Assembly: GCA_902806575.1 (NCBI GenBank)
Contig: CADCXD010000008.1
Location: 2,604,001 to 2,668,000, forward strand
DNA: 64,000 nt
Direction: 5' to 3'
Source: Jackrogersella multiformis
Taxonomy: Eukaryota > Ascomycota > Sordariomycetes > Xylariales > Hypoxylaceae
The position numbers and the translations under genes are program-made. The notes under the pieces are model-generated. The model saw nothing but the letters and a program-made list of their open reading frames with translations, had not been told where the DNA came from and made no database searches. Below are positions 48,501 through 58,289 of the stretch, one piece after another (the first letter of the stretch is position 1; the number at the start of each line of letters is the position of its first letter).

Positions 48501-51500
48501 AACGTTTTTAAAAGGCAGCAACGTATGCTACCCAAATGTCAAAGACTTTTAACCGCGTAACTTAACTTTTACATTATTAATGCCATAACTATGCTTTTTT
48601 GGACAGTAACGATCTAACCTAATTAATGCGATAAAAATCTTTAAGAAAACTCTCCGCATACGTTTCCAAATATGCCTTAATTTTCATCCACCAAGTTCAG
48701 AACTTTACGAGATCCTTACCATCGTAAACGGCAGGTTTATTAAGTTATACTAGATTAATAATAATTATAACATAAAAAGGATAAATTAATCGTTTTAAAA
48801 CCTTAAACAATCAATCATCATTACTTTAAGATAAAGGATTTTTATTATTATATAAAGGTATGAGATTACCCCGGGATAATCCTTTAAGAAGGTCCCTAAG
48901 TGATTTAAGGTTCTAAGATTAATTATTAAATTTAAAGTTACTTAAGTTATCATTAAGTGTTCCGGCAGCCCTTCTAAGGAGAATTCCTCCCTTATTACCT
49001 CCAAATATAAAAGGGTTAACTTTAATAAAGTTAAATTATACTTAAGCCCCTTTTACTATTCTCTTAGCCTAAGCTTATAAAAGGGATTATAAAAAAAGGA
49101 GGTTCCTTATTTAAGTTTTTAAACTAAAGTATTTAATAGATGATATTTTAAAGTATATTAAGTCTCTTCGATTAAAAGGACTTAATTTAATTAATATCTT
49201 TAATGCGACACGTCTTCTAATGCTTTTTAAAACGAAGTTAATATTAATTAGTTTATTAAAAGTTAATTAAGTATTAAATTTATTAAAAGCGATTTAAGTA
49301 TAAGCTTTTAAGTTATTAAATTAGCGGTAGGTTTTTACGTTAATATATGCAAAGTCTACATATTTCCTTATAAAAAAGTCGTTAATTTAAGATTCTTTAA
49401 TATAAGCCCAATCTATTACTTTCTACTAAAAATCCTTTTATTTCTTAATATCTTAATAAAAGATCTAAAGGGCTTATTAATAATAACTAACCATTTCCTT
49501 AAACTTATCAATAGTTTTTTATTAAGCTTAATTGTTTTATATATATTAAGCAATTATATCCTAAACTTATTATAAGAAATTTAAACTAACCTATTAAACT
49601 TATTATTTAAAGTGGGCTATTTATTCGTTTATTAATATCATATCGGTCTAATTAAATTAAATTATTATATTGTAAATTATTCGGATCATATTATATTAGT
49701 TTTAAATTTAATCCTTATTAATAATCTAGTTACCCGTAACGGTGGTGGTAAATGTTTAAATAGTATAGTAATTATTATATATTTTTTAATAAAGCTTAAT
49801 AAACTATATAAGGAGGTTATTAAAACTAACTTTAATATTGTTAATATTAAAAGCATCTCGTATAATTATTTTATAATCTTAGGGGTTATAAAAGATTATA
49901 ATATTATTGTTATTAGGTTAAGGTAATCCGGGAATAAAGGAAGGGTCTTAAGGCGGTATATTTTTTATTTTAAGTGTCTTGATAGGAAATCGCGTATTAA
50001 AGTGTTGTTTAGTTTTAATGAGTTCTTGTATTTAGCAATTTTCTTTATGCCTACCTTTAGTTTCAAGGTTTCGTGGGATAAATATTATTAAGGACTTGGA
50101 AGATTATTTGTCGTTTAACGAGGGTAGTTTAAGGTCTTATGGATTAATAGGTAGTGAGGTTAGGGTGTAAGTATTTGGTTTAGGTGTTTGTGAGATAGTA
50201 GGGTATAAAGTTTCCTTTATAATCATAATAGCGTACGTAGTAATAGGATCAATAAGTAATATTGGTGTAGTATGTTTTGATAGGAAATTTTTCTAGGTAG
50301 GTTAGTTACTTATAGGTGGTTGAAATAAGGTAATTTGGTAAAAAGATTAACTTTCTTTTAAGAGGCATGTGCTTTCTTGAAATAAGATCTTTTTAAAGGT
50401 TAAAGAATTATTTATGATAAGGGTAAATAGGCTTGGAACTGTAATTTAATTTTAAATTATAATTTTTTATAATCTTAAGGTTTATGCTTTTTATCTCTTC
50501 TTATAAAGTAAGGCGTAATAACTTATATATATTTAATCTGAATATCTCCTTTAAGCGCCGTTAGCGCCTTTTTAATCTTATTGATTTAGTTTTATATATA
50601 TTAATCAAGTCTTCTGATTAACCTTATCCAATAGCTTTATTTTATAAGTTCCAACATATTTCGTATTTACCAACATGTATGCATATATTGATCATACTCT
50701 GCTTCGTGGATCCTATCCGTATGACAGTTTGTCGTATGCGTGAGAGCGTTCCGGGCTTGAGACTAAATAGCCGCGTAGTGCCTCTTTCCAACCGCTTTTC
50801 GGTCAACTATGCAACATATTTGGTCGGCGATGGATTTACATCGCGGTCGTGGCTGTTTTCACCCTCGGTAGCGGTATTTGCGGTGGAGCAAGCACCGGGG
50901 GCATGCTGATTGCAGGTCGCGCGGTGCAAGGTATAGGGTCTGGAGGCATTATCCTGATGAATAGTGAGTCCACTGGCGTCCGGATGCATACCTCTAAACG
51001 TGTCTCGGCGCTCACCCTTCTAATTACTAGACGTCATAATATCCGACTTAGTCCCACTGCGCGAGCGAGGGAAATACACAGCTGTCGTGCTGGCCATCTT
51101 CGGGATTGGAACATCGCTGGGCCCGTTCATTGGCGGCGCCATCGTCGACTCGACAACATGGCGTTGGGTCTTCTGGATCAATCTCCTGATCGGTGGAACA
51201 TTGTTTCTAGTAACGTTTTTGTTTCTCCACGTGAACTATGACAAAGAGATGTCGTTCGCCCGGAAGATGAAGCGTATCGACTTTGTAGGTAATGGTATAC
51301 TTATGGCTGGCACGGTGGCCATCCTCTACGCGCTCACGTATGCGGGAACCCTTTTCGCGTGGTCGTCGTGGAACACGCTGGTTCCATTTCTCCTGGTATT
51401 CCTTGGCCTGCTCCTATTCGTAGGCTACGAGGTTAGCGGCCTTCCGGCAGAGCCGGTCCTACCAGTACGACTGTTTGCGCACCGCACGTCTATCATCGTC

Positions 51501-52322
51501 ATCATCAATACCTTTTTGAACTCGACCGTGTACTATTGGTTCTTGTACTTCCTCCCCGTCTACTTCCAGGCCGTAGCCCTGTATACGCCATACCGCACGG
51601 GCTATTCCCTGCTGCCGGTATCCCTCCTCGGGGTCCCCGGCGCTGCAATTTCGGCTATTGCCCTCAGTCTCTGGGGGAAGTTTACGCCCTTGCATTTTGG
51701 AGGCTTCGCGATCACCGCCCTTGGCATGGGCTTGCTGTCGACAATGGACGAAAATACATCTGTGGCTGTATGGGCTACCTTTCAATCCATCGGTGCCCTC
51801 GGTATTGGCATTGTCATCGATACCCTCTTGCCCGCCTTCCAAGCGCCTGTTGCCGAGGCCGACCAGGCCGCCGCCACTGGTGCGTGGAGCTTCGTTCGCG
51901 CGTTCGGAAGCATTTGGGGCGTTGCTATTCCAGCCGCCATCTTCAACAACCGCGTCGACGAGGTGCTAAGCATGGTATCCGATGCTGAAGCGCGCCAGCT
52001 ACTGTCCGGTGGAGGCGCATATCAGCAAGCGTCGGCCGCTTTCGTCACTCGCTTCTCCCCATCTGTGCAGGCACAGGTTCGTGCCGTGTACCGAGAAGGA
52101 CTCGAACGAGTATTTGTGATCGGTGCAGCTTTTGCTGGCCTTGCGACACTGCTAGTCCTACTGGAGCGAGAGGTTCCGCTGAGGCAGGAGATAGAAACAC
52201 AATATGGGCTTAAAGATAATGCTGAAAAGGCCTCCAATAATGTTACCGAAGATATACGGGCGCTAGGGGGTGGTTCGACAGGGGAGAGGGTCAGCATTGA
52301 AGGCCCTAGAGAAGTAGCATAA
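36551..52322 (+). CDS. PTH11/rhodopsin-like N-terminus fused to DHA2-type 14-TM drug transporter, interrupted by a 13.6-kb intron
   Basis: Exons 36551-36749, 36844-36911, 36983-37191, 50779-50963 and 51031-52322 join without a stop to 650 residues. Exons 1-2 and the start of exon 3 resemble fungal rhodopsin/PTH11 membrane proteins (helix 1, RARRKIDLEDW loop, helix 2, then SADELLYYGK). In exon 3 the sequence passes directly into an MFS helix 1 (FRFWTVILGLGITSLLAALE). The block WITNAFFICSASFQPLFGQL is completed only when exons 3 and 4 are joined. Motif C (LGPFIGGAIVD) and the following helices are typical of DHA2 multidrug/toxin exporters. Intron 37192-50778 contains the retroelement; without it the intron would be 52 nt. 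No lesion is visible in the exons. Whether splicing still occurs is unknown. The usual MFS cytosolic N-terminus is missing, so the fusion may itself be a rearrangement product. Confidence 0.75.
37192..37196 (+). repeat. Left target-site duplication GTTTG
   Basis: Five bases directly before the left LTR, identical to 50,727-50,731 after the right LTR. They are also the first five bases of the host intron, so the duplication recreated a splice donor on the left. Confidence 0.85.
37197..37510 (-). repeat. LTR copy 1 (3' LTR of the array)
   Basis: 314 bp, TG...CA ends, ending CCGTATGACA. Less AT-shifted than the middle copy. The inner edge abuts the polypurine tract read on the minus strand. Confidence 0.9.
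37511..37527 (-). promoter_or_regulatory. Polypurine tract (second-strand primer)
   Basis: CCAGCTTCCTCTTTCTT on the plus strand is AAGAAAGAGGAAGCTGG on the element's coding strand, next to its 3' LTR. The equivalent after the middle LTR (44,119 onward, TTAATTCCCTCTTTTTT) is mutated by transitions. This sets the element's orientation. Confidence 0.65.
39790..39975 (-). pseudogene. Reverse transcriptase fragment, unit 1
   Basis: The minus-strand frame shows YLNNLLIYAD (39,951-39,962 and onward), a mutated Ty3/gypsy YLDDxLIYA catalytic box in which both aspartates have become asparagine. After about 40 residues with stops comes NFLGYII (about 39,813-39,824), the gypsy RT FLGY block. G-to-A change explains D to N. 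Dead enzyme. Confidence 0.82.
43805..44118 (-). repeat. LTR copy 2 (shared middle LTR)
   Basis: 314 bp, same extent as the outer copies but the most AT-shifted; its termini have lost the TG/CA ends through transitions (ends TATATGATA). It serves as 5' LTR of one unit and 3' LTR of the other. Confidence 0.88.
46398..46583 (-). pseudogene. Reverse transcriptase fragment, unit 2
   Basis: Exactly 6,608 bp from the unit 1 copy. The minus-strand frame keeps YLDNFLIYAD, with only the second aspartate lost, then KEHDKIIKKVLKKL, and FLGYII further on. Better preserved than unit 1 and confirms the Ty3/gypsy assignment. Still interrupted by stops. Confidence 0.85.
50413..50726 (-). repeat. LTR copy 3 (5' LTR of the array)
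   Basis: 314 bp, right boundary CCGTATGACA followed by the GTTTG duplication. It differs from copy 1 at many positions, all seen as transitions. Confidence 0.9.
50727..50731 (+). repeat. Right target-site duplication GTTTG
   Basis: Follows the right LTR and continues into the original intron (TCGTATGCG...CCGCGTAG), which ends at the acceptor at 50,778. Confidence 0.85.
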
Positions 52323-53151
52323 CATTAGAACCGGCTTGGACGGATCGTAGCATGTTTCAACTAGACGAGGTTAGAGGCATCATTTGTTCTATGGGTAGAA
52401 TCTACTTCGTTTGTAATTCTTCTATAATAACTAATTTATATTCCTTCTGCCTCCTAGAGAAAATTGAGGAGTTTGATGCGGTGTAGTTTGCTAAAGTTAT
52501 CATCACTCCAAATACCTACCTTGTTGGTTTGACAGGGGTACCGGTGAACAGACCAAACAGTCAAAAGCAACGGTCGCGATGATTCTTGGTGTTGTTATTC
52601 TTATTAAGTGTAAATGTAAGTTACGTACGCGGGCGCCAACTACCTAGGTACTTAAGGGGTACCTAATTAGCTGCCCCGCGTTGGCCCTGCGCTCGGGCCA
52701 CCTTACGTAATACATACATTCCAACATACCTAATCCTTACCTACCTAGGTACCTATACAGGGATTGACACTCGATAAATGTTCCAGGGGCTTGTACGAAA
52801 TAAACATTTTTAACCTATGACGTGAATGTCTTGCATTAGAAATAGGGGAAATAGGGGCTAGATGGCGGTTAGAAGACAGAATGATAATACATACCAAAGT
52901 GCTACTGGTGTTAATATGAGGATACCCGCATCGCGACGGTTCTGAATTCGATTACAACAATTCAGCGTCTATTATCCCAGTAAGGGATAAGTAGGTACTC
53001 ATATCATTAAAGTATTACGTGTCCGCGTATCTGGAGGCATCAGCTATATCCTCCGTTCCTGATCATGTTCAATACCCTCTATTCACGACCGTATTCCGCA
53101 CTCCATATTATCAATCAGATTCGAAGCACATGTTCCATTGCCCCAATATTT
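52323..53151. other. Intergenic
   Basis: About 0.8 kb after the transporter stop. It contains ACCTACCTAGGTACCT at about 52,740, CTACCTAGGTAC at about 52,641 and nearby GGGGTACC. No gene supported. Confidence 0.6.
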
Positions 53152-54069
53152 TATCCATGATTTAGCTCTCATTCAAAAGCGGTGTTCTATGACGGTCTAT
53201 CCCTTTAATCTTAGTACTTATTACCGTGTTTCCTCCTTGCTACCATGTCATGATTTAAAGACTTATAAGGAGAAAGGTTACTTTGAATATTTACTTTTAT
53301 AATATTTGCCTTTATCGTAACCGTCTTTTTTATTTTATTCCTTTTATTTATTGTTGTTATCGTTATTATCTTCTTCTTTATCTTTGTTTTCCCTTTTGTT
53401 TTTCTTTTTATCTTTATTATCTTTTTTGTTTTTACCGTCCTTTTTATCTTCGTTATCTTTTTCGTCTTTATTGTTTTCTTTTTCTTTGTTTTTTTTGTTG
53501 TTATTTTCTTTTTCTTCCTTTTCCTCTTTGTTTTTATTTTCGTTTTCTTTTTTCTTGTTTTCGTTATTTTAGCTGTTTTCTTCCTTTTCTTTTTCGTCTT
53601 TTTCTTCTTTGTTTTTATTTTTTTTTTTTTAAAGATATATTTTATTAATTTATTTTCGGTAAGATTAATTAATATATTATTATCGGAAGAATTATTATTA
53701 AATATATAATCGTTATATATATTATTATATACGGCTTCGTTAAACGTTAATAATATAAAATTTAAATTTATATTATAATTTTTACTTAAAAACTTAAACG
53801 TTACGATAAAATTTACGTTAATAATTAAGTTAATTATTATAATAATTTTAACGATTAAAAGGTTATTATTAATTAATATAAAGTGTTTATTTGATTTAAA
53901 AGAGATAATATTAATTCTTACGTTATACGTAAATAATATTTCTTTAATTTTACTTACCGATATTAAAGTATTATTTAAGGTAGCTTTAAAAGCGGTTAAC
54001 GTTTTAATGAAAAGATTATCTTTAAAAGGCTAAAGTAAGGTTAATATTACCTTTTTAAGTTTCTTTATT
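53152..54069 (-). repeat. Tandem duplication copy A, RIP-mutated
   Basis: About 918 bp, homologous to 54,070-55,001. The left 130 bp have normal base composition while the rest is driven to A/T. The core (about 53,290-53,630) is a pyrimidine-rich tract that would encode Lys/Glu/Asn-rich sequence on the minus strand. Boundaries are accurate to roughly 10 bases. Confidence 0.8.
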
Positions 54070-55001
54070 ATATTTATAATTTAGCTTTTATTTAAAAACG
54101 GTATTTTATAACGGTTTATTTTTTTAATTTTAATATTTATTACCGTGTTTCTTTCTTACTATTATATTATAATTTAAAGATTTATAAAGAGAAAAATTAC
54201 TTTAAATATTTATTTTTATAATATTTGCTTTTATCGTAACCGTTTTTTTTGTTTTATTCCTTTCGTTTGTTGTTGTTATCGTTATTATTTTCTTCTTTAT
54301 TTTTATTTTTCCCTTCGTTTTTTTCTTCGTTTTTACCGTCCTTTTTGTTTTTACCGTCCTTTTTATTTTTGTCGTTTTTTTCGTTTTTACTGTCTTTTTC
54401 TTTTTTATCTTTTTCGTTGTTATCTTCTTTTTTTTCTTTTTCCTTTTCCTCCTTTTCTTCGTTTTCATTTTCGTTTTTTTCTTTTTCGTCCTCGTTATCT
54501 TGGTTGTTTTCTTCCTTTTTTTCTTCGTCCTTTTCTTTTTTGCTTTTATTATTTTCCTTTTTAAAGATATATTTCATTAATCCGTTTTTAATAAAACTAA
54601 CTAACATATTATTATCAAAAGAATTATTATTAAATATATAATCGTTATATATATTATTATATATAGCTTCGTTAAACGTTAATAATATGGGGTCTAGATT
54701 TACATTATGATTTTCGTTTAGAAGCTCGGACGTTACGATAAGATCTGCATCGATAGCTAAGTTAACCGTTGCAGCAGCTTCGGCGACCGAGAGGTTATCG
54801 TTGGTTAATGTAAAATGCTTATCCGATTTAGAGGAGATGATGCTAGCTTTTACATCACGCGTAAATAGTATCTTTTCAGTCTTGCCTGCCGATACCAGAG
54901 TACTATTTAGGGTAGCTTTAGGAACGGTTGACGTTTTAATAGAAAGATCATCCTCGAAAGGCTAAGGTAGGGTTGATATTACCCTTTCGAGTTCCTTTAA
55001 C
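54070..55001 (-). repeat. Tandem duplication copy B, RIP gradient
   Basis: Direct repeat of copy A. The left part is AT-driven, the right part (about 54,730-55,001) has near-normal composition. The minus strand keeps a readable frame: PFEDDLSIKTSTVPKATLN, then SSKSDKHFTLTNDNLSVAE, an aliphatic segment, and a long run of Lys/Glu/Asn (54,254-54,560). I do not recognise the protein. A TAG precedes the first block. It is probably a former 3' exon or a separate gene next to the minus-strand gene at 55,013. Confidence 0.75.
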
Positions 55002-55012
55002 AAAAGTCCCGG

Positions 55013-57502
55013 TTATTTGTCACCTTTTTCGTCTTTGTCAGGGGCGTTATCGGCTGTCGAGGTCGAGTGTTCTACCTCTCGCGAGGCCTGTAGTGCGGGA
55101 TTTTCAGGGGCTGCACTGCTAGAAGGAGCATCGAATATGGGCTTTTCGTCCTGGAATCGCAACTCATGACTTGGAGGCTGGAGCGGGGTTGAGATTTCGG
55201 TTCCCTGTCTCTGCGTGGAGTCACGGGGTTGTCCTTGGTTTCCAAAATCATGTTGATCAAAAACGGGTTTACCATTCTCTGATTTCTGTTCGTCCTCGGC
55301 GCGTTGTTGATGACCCAGTCGTTCTTGACTTTTATCTTGCTTTGCACTTTTCCCCTTTTCAGCAACGTCCATCTCTCCAAAATCATCACCCTTTCCGGGT
55401 TCTTTTGGGTTCTGAGGGTCTGGGTTCTGATCTCCTTGGGTTTGGTTGTTTGGATTTTGGTGGTCTGGATTTTGATCCCCGGGGGTTTTGTGATCTAGAT
55501 TTTGAGGGTCTGGATCTTGGTGGTTTATGTTTCGTTCGTCTGGGTTTTGATTCCCTAGTGTTTGATTTTCTGGGTTCTGAGTTCTGATCCCCTGGTGTTT
55601 GCGGGTCTAGATTCTGAGGGTCTGTGTTCTGGTCGTCTGCCCCGTCCGAATCGTTGTCTTTCCTAGGCTTGTTCTTTTTCTTACGATCAAGGTCATCAAG
55701 CTTCTCTTTTATGGCGTCGCTTACTTTGTCTTTCATTAGAGTTCTTAGCCTCTCAAAGTTCCCAGGCTCATCTGAAGATTCACTCTCATATCCATGTTCT
55801 TTCTTCTTATTGCTGGATTTTTCGTCATGCTTTAGCTTTCTCTGGTCATACTGGCTCTGACGAGGCTTGTGCTTGGGTCTCGCCATATCACTTAGTATAT
55901 CGTGACCCCTCTCACTCTTTTGTTTGAGACTATTGGGCACCTTGTGAGGCTTGGTCTTGATGGTTTCAGCCTTGGTATCCACAGACTTCTCTTTTGAATT
56001 TGTCTTTGGAGGGCTTTTCTTTGGCCGGCGCCAGAACCTTCCCGTCACTTCTGCGCGGGTTGCTTTTCTCTTCCCCAGGCTGTCGCGTAGTCTCTTCCAA
56101 TGAGGCCTGCATGGTAGACTTGATGAACTGGGAGTTTGCAACCGGTGTAGCCCCCCCTTTTTTACCGCGCAGACTTAAGAATGTCGCTGAGCCAACTGTT
56201 GTGACAGTCGACCCTGGGCCGGCTAATGGGGTGTTGTCGTCGATCCTAGCGGCTTTTCCGCGCATGTGTCTTAGTGGAAGATGAGCTACCGACCTTGTCT
56301 CTTCATCGGCAGCCTCAGCTCGGCGCATGAAGTCCGATAGTTTCGGTGTGGGAATCGGGCTGTCGAAAGGGATAGGACCATGCCGGTACCAATTCCTCAT
56401 GGATGGCGGGTTTGGTATAGTGTGTACGGTACTTTTATCCAGGGTTGGAAGTCCATTCTTCGCGACTTTAGTTGTGCTTTTCGGAGACTGTGAGCGGTCT
56501 TCACGGATTGGAAAGTCTTGGTCGGTTGTTTCCTTGGGACTTAGCACATGAACTTCATTGGCGCGACTTTTTGGCTTTTTGTAACGAGCATCTACTTCCG
56601 TATTTGCTAGTAGTGCAATGATGTCACTGGCAACCGAGGCTGTGGGTGCGTTGATGATGGCCGTGGTTTGGTCCGATGTTGCCAGGGGCTTCGTTAGGGA
56701 TTTCGAAAGGGTCTCCTTCTTGGTATCCATAGTGGGTCTCACGGCCAATATCTCGGTGGATGTTTTGCGAAGATTAGTATTATTCTCAGGCGTGTTGGTG
56801 GGCTCTTGGTGCAATAGCTTGATCGGTGCTCTGCTCTTATTGGCGGGGACACCCTTCGTCAGCTTATCGGCATGAGGAACTCTTTCATCTACCGGATGGA
56901 ACGCATCATTCGTGGTTTTGGGGTGAGTTGCATGTATGACTGTGGTATATGCGAGCCCATGCTTTTGTGCAGTGATGCAATCGCGCTCTGCTGCCTTCTG
57001 TGCAAGGCCGCTCCATCCTTTGGTGAGGTGCAATTGATCGATATAGAATGGCTTCCGCTGGCGTTGGAGCCAATCCCAAGCCTCTTTGAATTCGTGAATT
57101 TGAGGCATGGGAACTATGACCGGGGCAGTGGCCTGAAGACCTAAATTTACTGCGGCTCGAGGCACGCCGTGAAGATCGAACAGCCGTTCGGTCCCGGCTT
57201 GGAAGAACAACGGAAAGTTGTCTGAAGATGGGGAAGCATCGAGCCATCGCATGGGAGAGACTAGGTCACCAGCGTGGGTTGAGGAGCTGCTACTCCTTGT
57301 TTCCGTTGGCGAACACATACGGGTAAACCAGCAGTAATCCAAGACGACTAGGGAAAATCTGTCCGCCATTCTCGTTACGGGTGCAATACTTCGGAGAATG
57401 TCTACATCCAAAGCCGAGACCGGTCAGACGGGTAGATAACCATTCGGCCGAACCTGGAGGAGCGGCTTCTGGCGCACTTGTAGGAGTCGGTAGCTTCGTC
57501 AT
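55013..57502 (-). CDS. Unrecognised repeat-rich charged protein, reading frame interrupted
   Basis: Start ATG 57502 (MTKLPTPTSAPEAAPPGSAEW, then LTGLGFGCRHSPKYCT). The frame passes to a second one (57,411-55,966) holding RWLDASPSSDNFPLFFQAG and EFKEAWDWLQRQRKPFYIDQ, probably through an intron ending at the CCTAG at 57,261. Around 55,911-55,986 it passes to a third frame, and one intron choice restores KFKRERGHDILSDMARPK. The Lys/Arg-rich tail then enters Q-N-P-D/D-P-Q-N repeats, where a one-base shift near 55,580 moves it to a fourth frame ending DKDEKGDK at 55,013. The middle is basic and disordered (many KPK, SKE, DDLDRKKK), suggesting a nuclear or scaffold protein. Either an intron-containing gene with one frameshift, or a decaying gene. 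Function unknown. Confidence 0.5.
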
Positions 57503-58289
57503 ACTGATTTGTCTCTGCTTGAGGGTTGATGAAGTTGAAGGTTACCTGCGTATGTGTATGTATTTGATGAATCAATCGATGCTTAAATGCCTGGGCCTTA
57601 GTATACCTAGTCAAATATACCAAGCTCGCCGGACTACCTACTCCCATCTGCCTTGCCTCTAAGAGGTAAGTGATGTCCAGAGTACAAGTCTAGTGGATGG
57701 CGAAACTGTGGTTCGAACGCGACTGCGACATCCTTGGGGTAATGTTCTAAATTTGGGATTCGAGGCTCCATGTCGCCAAGCTAGCATGTCAAAAGTAAGC
57801 AAGGCTGTCGTATTCTGACAGTCGTGACCATATGTTGCAATGACCTCCATTGACCCCCCCCCCCCCCTTTTGGGTTTGAGCTGAGGTACATAACATCGAA
57901 GTACTCAGTAATGTATCTTGTTCATTGGAGAAACTTGCCTGCAGTTACCATGCAGAGAGGCTTAGCAGCGGACTGACTGCCGCATAGGGTTATGCAGCGC
58001 TCCAATTTTGTATTTTCCTTCCATGCATGCTTCTGTTGTGCCCACTCTTGAATCAGGTCATGCAGCCAGTAAAGCCTCATATCCAAATCGAGAGCATTGC
58101 TTCAGGTCGTGCTTTATCCCCCTGACTCAATGCGGGCCAAGCCTTTGTAAGTAAGCCTTGGATGATAGAGTGGTATGGGCATCACATACTAAGTACCTAC
58201 CTACTCGCCTGTGTATATCAGCCCTCTAGTATCATTAAGAGGACATTATTCTAGCATACTTGAGCTTCTTGATCGTTAATTGACTTTTA
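57503..58289. other. Divergent intergenic region
   Basis: About 0.8 kb between the two divergent genes. It holds a 14-base C homopolymer (57,854-57,867) and the motif TACCTACCTACTC near 58,193. No gene supported. Confidence 0.6.
57854..57867 (+). repeat. Poly-C tract
   Basis: Fourteen consecutive C residues. Unusual in this AT-leaning intergenic DNA and prone to slippage or sequencing error. Confidence 0.9.

Larger units (their letters stand above)
37197..50726 (-). mobile_element. Tandem Ty3/gypsy LTR retrotransposon, LTR-internal-LTR-internal-LTR, RIP-mutated
   Basis: Three direct 314-bp LTR copies (starts 37,197, 43,805, 50,413) enclose two internal regions. Both periods are exactly 6,608 bp. 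The inserted block is 13,530 bp and is flanked by the 5-bp duplication GTTTG. The LTRs begin TGTGACAAGG (left) or its mutated form and end TATGACA or its mutated form. Directly after the left and middle LTRs are pyrimidine tracts, which on the minus strand are the polypurine tract, and reverse transcriptase is read on the minus strand; so the element runs right to left, against the host gene. The internal regions are extremely AT-rich and full of stops, and no intact gag or pol frame remains. Differences between copies are almost all C/T or G/A. Confidence 0.92.

Noticed and set aside
37197..50726. Copia-type (Ty1) assignment
   Set aside because: The RT box YLDDxLIYA followed by FLGYII is the Ty3/gypsy pattern, and the layout reads gypsy-like.
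53283..53648. Plus-strand frame rich in Phe/Leu/Tyr
   Set aside because: Low-complexity reverse reading of a RIP-mutated Lys/Glu/Asn-coding tract in the tandem duplication.
54249..54641. Plus-strand Phe/Ser/Leu-rich frame
   Set aside because: Same cause: opposite strand of the charged tract, no membrane-protein organisation.
53152..55001. Interpretation as an LTR element with two LTRs
   Set aside because: The copies abut directly with no internal region, TG/CA ends or target duplication, so a plain tandem duplication fits better.
57690..57740. GGTTCGAAC resembling a tRNA T-loop
   Set aside because: Flanking bases do not form a T-stem, and no acceptor or anticodon arm is found.
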